From: OCS116 cluster bacterium
GTDB lineage: Bacteria; Pseudomonadota; Alphaproteobacteria; Rhizobiales; OSC116
Assembly: GCA_002402005.2 (NCBI GenBank)
Contig: NVUS02000078.1
Location: 1-6,377, forward strand
Direction: 5' to 3'
DNA length: 6,377 nucleotides
This document shows, piece by piece, positions 5,834-6,377 of this stretch. The notes beneath the pieces were generated by a model. That model did no database searches. It was not told the DNA's origin and saw nothing but the letters and a program-made list of their open reading frames with translations. A program made the position numbers and the translations under genes. How positions within the stretch are numbered: the stretch's first letter is position 1; each line of letters begins with the position of its first letter.

Positions 5834-6377
5834 TTGATTTACAGAATATTCATGTGACATTTAATGCGGGTACGCCTTTGGAAACCCGTGCGCTTAAAGG
5901 CATTGATTTGAAAGTGCCTGAAGGTGAATTTTTAACGGTGATTGGCTCGAACGGGGCGGGGAAATCGACCTCGCTAAACTCGATTGCTGGCATTGTGCCG
6001 GTTGGGCAGGGCAAAGTGGTGGTGAATGATACCAACATTACCAAATGGCCGGTGCACAAGCGCAGCAAAATAATATCGCGGGTGTTTCAAGACCCGAAAA
6101 TGGGTACGTGTGAAGACCTGTCTATATTGGAGAATTATGCGATTGCTTGTGGCCGCACGCGGCCAAAAGGTTTTGGCTTTGCGGTGAATAAAGACATACG
6201 CGAACAAGCTGCTGAGAGTTTGAGTGTATTGGGTTTGGGCTTGGAAAACCGGCTTAATGACAAAGTGGGTTTGTTATCGGGCGGGCAGCGCCAAGCGTTG
6301 AGTTTGTTGATGGCGACTACCGGTGAAACCAAGGTTTTGTTGCTCGATGAACATACCGCGGCGCTTGACCCGAAAAC
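5830..6377 (+). CDS. ABC transporter ATP-binding protein, TrpZ-like (COG1101), 3'-truncated by the window
   Basis: This is the cytoplasmic ATPase that powers the importer. It opens at ATG 5830, overlapping the permease stop by 4 bp, and runs in frame to the window edge; 182 codons are visible. Expected parts appear in order: Walker A GSNGAGKST (39-47), Q-loop Gln87 in VFQDPKMGTCEDL (85-97), ABC signature LSGGQ (149-153) followed by RQALSLLMA, Walker B VLLLDE (169-174) with catalytic Glu174, and D-loop ALDPK (178-182). The DEHTAALDPK phrase is characteristic of the COG1101 group that accompanies COG2984 binding proteins and COG4120 permeases. The H-loop histidine and the C-terminal part lie beyond the window. 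No key residue is missing in the visible part, so the gene looks functional. The substrate is not assignable. Confidence 0.94.
   Translation, partial: MIDLQNIHVTFNAGTPLETRALKGIDLKVPEGEFLTVIGSNGAGKSTSLNSIAGIVPVGQGKVVVNDTNITKWPVHKRSKIISRVFQDPKMGTCEDLSILENYAIACGRTRPKGFGFAVNKDIREQAAESLSVLGLGLENRLNDKVGLLSGGQRQALSLLMATTGETKVLLLDEHTAALDPK

Overview
The window is 6,377 bp of densely coding DNA of moderate GC content from what looks like a Gram-negative bacterium, most likely a proteobacterium and possibly an alphaproteobacterium. The Gram-negative call rests on a Sec-type signal peptide without a lipobox on the binding protein and on a secreted, glycine-rich, beta-barrel-like protein. The finer placement is a guess from general sequence character. 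All six genes lie on the + strand, and that strand is strongly G/T-rich even in non-coding DNA.

Region 1 (1-3578) looks like one co-transcribed block. It holds the C-terminal part of an SLC13/DASS-type permease with two RCK_C (TrkA_C) domains (start outside the window), a complete cis-prenyltransferase of the UppS family (28 bp downstream), and a 497-residue secreted glycine-rich protein of unknown function (10 bp further on). UppS makes the C55 carrier lipid for cell-wall and polysaccharide export. It is not in its usual company (frr/cdsA/dxr) here. The unknown protein appears to be built from three diverged copies of a glycine-rich beta unit and is the least explained gene in the window.

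Region 2 (3582-6377, running off the end) is an ABC importer of the COG2984/COG4120/COG1101 type (TrpX-TrpY-TrpZ-like): periplasmic binding protein, permease, ATPase. A plausible sigma70 promoter and a leader stem-loop precede the binding-protein gene. The permease and ATPase genes overlap by 4 bp (ATGA). A 260-bp gap full of inverted repeats separates the binding protein from the permease. It begins with a strong hairpin that may act as a partial terminator or RNA-stabilising element, and it contains a cluster of palindromes that may be an inserted repeat element. The substrate cannot be read from sequence; relatives include aromatic amino acid importers.

No tRNA, rRNA, CRISPR array, transposase or phage gene was seen. 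The genes are mostly recognisable housekeeping or transport families. The points that deserve a second look are the triplicated glycine-rich protein, the atypical uppS setting and the structured intercistronic region.
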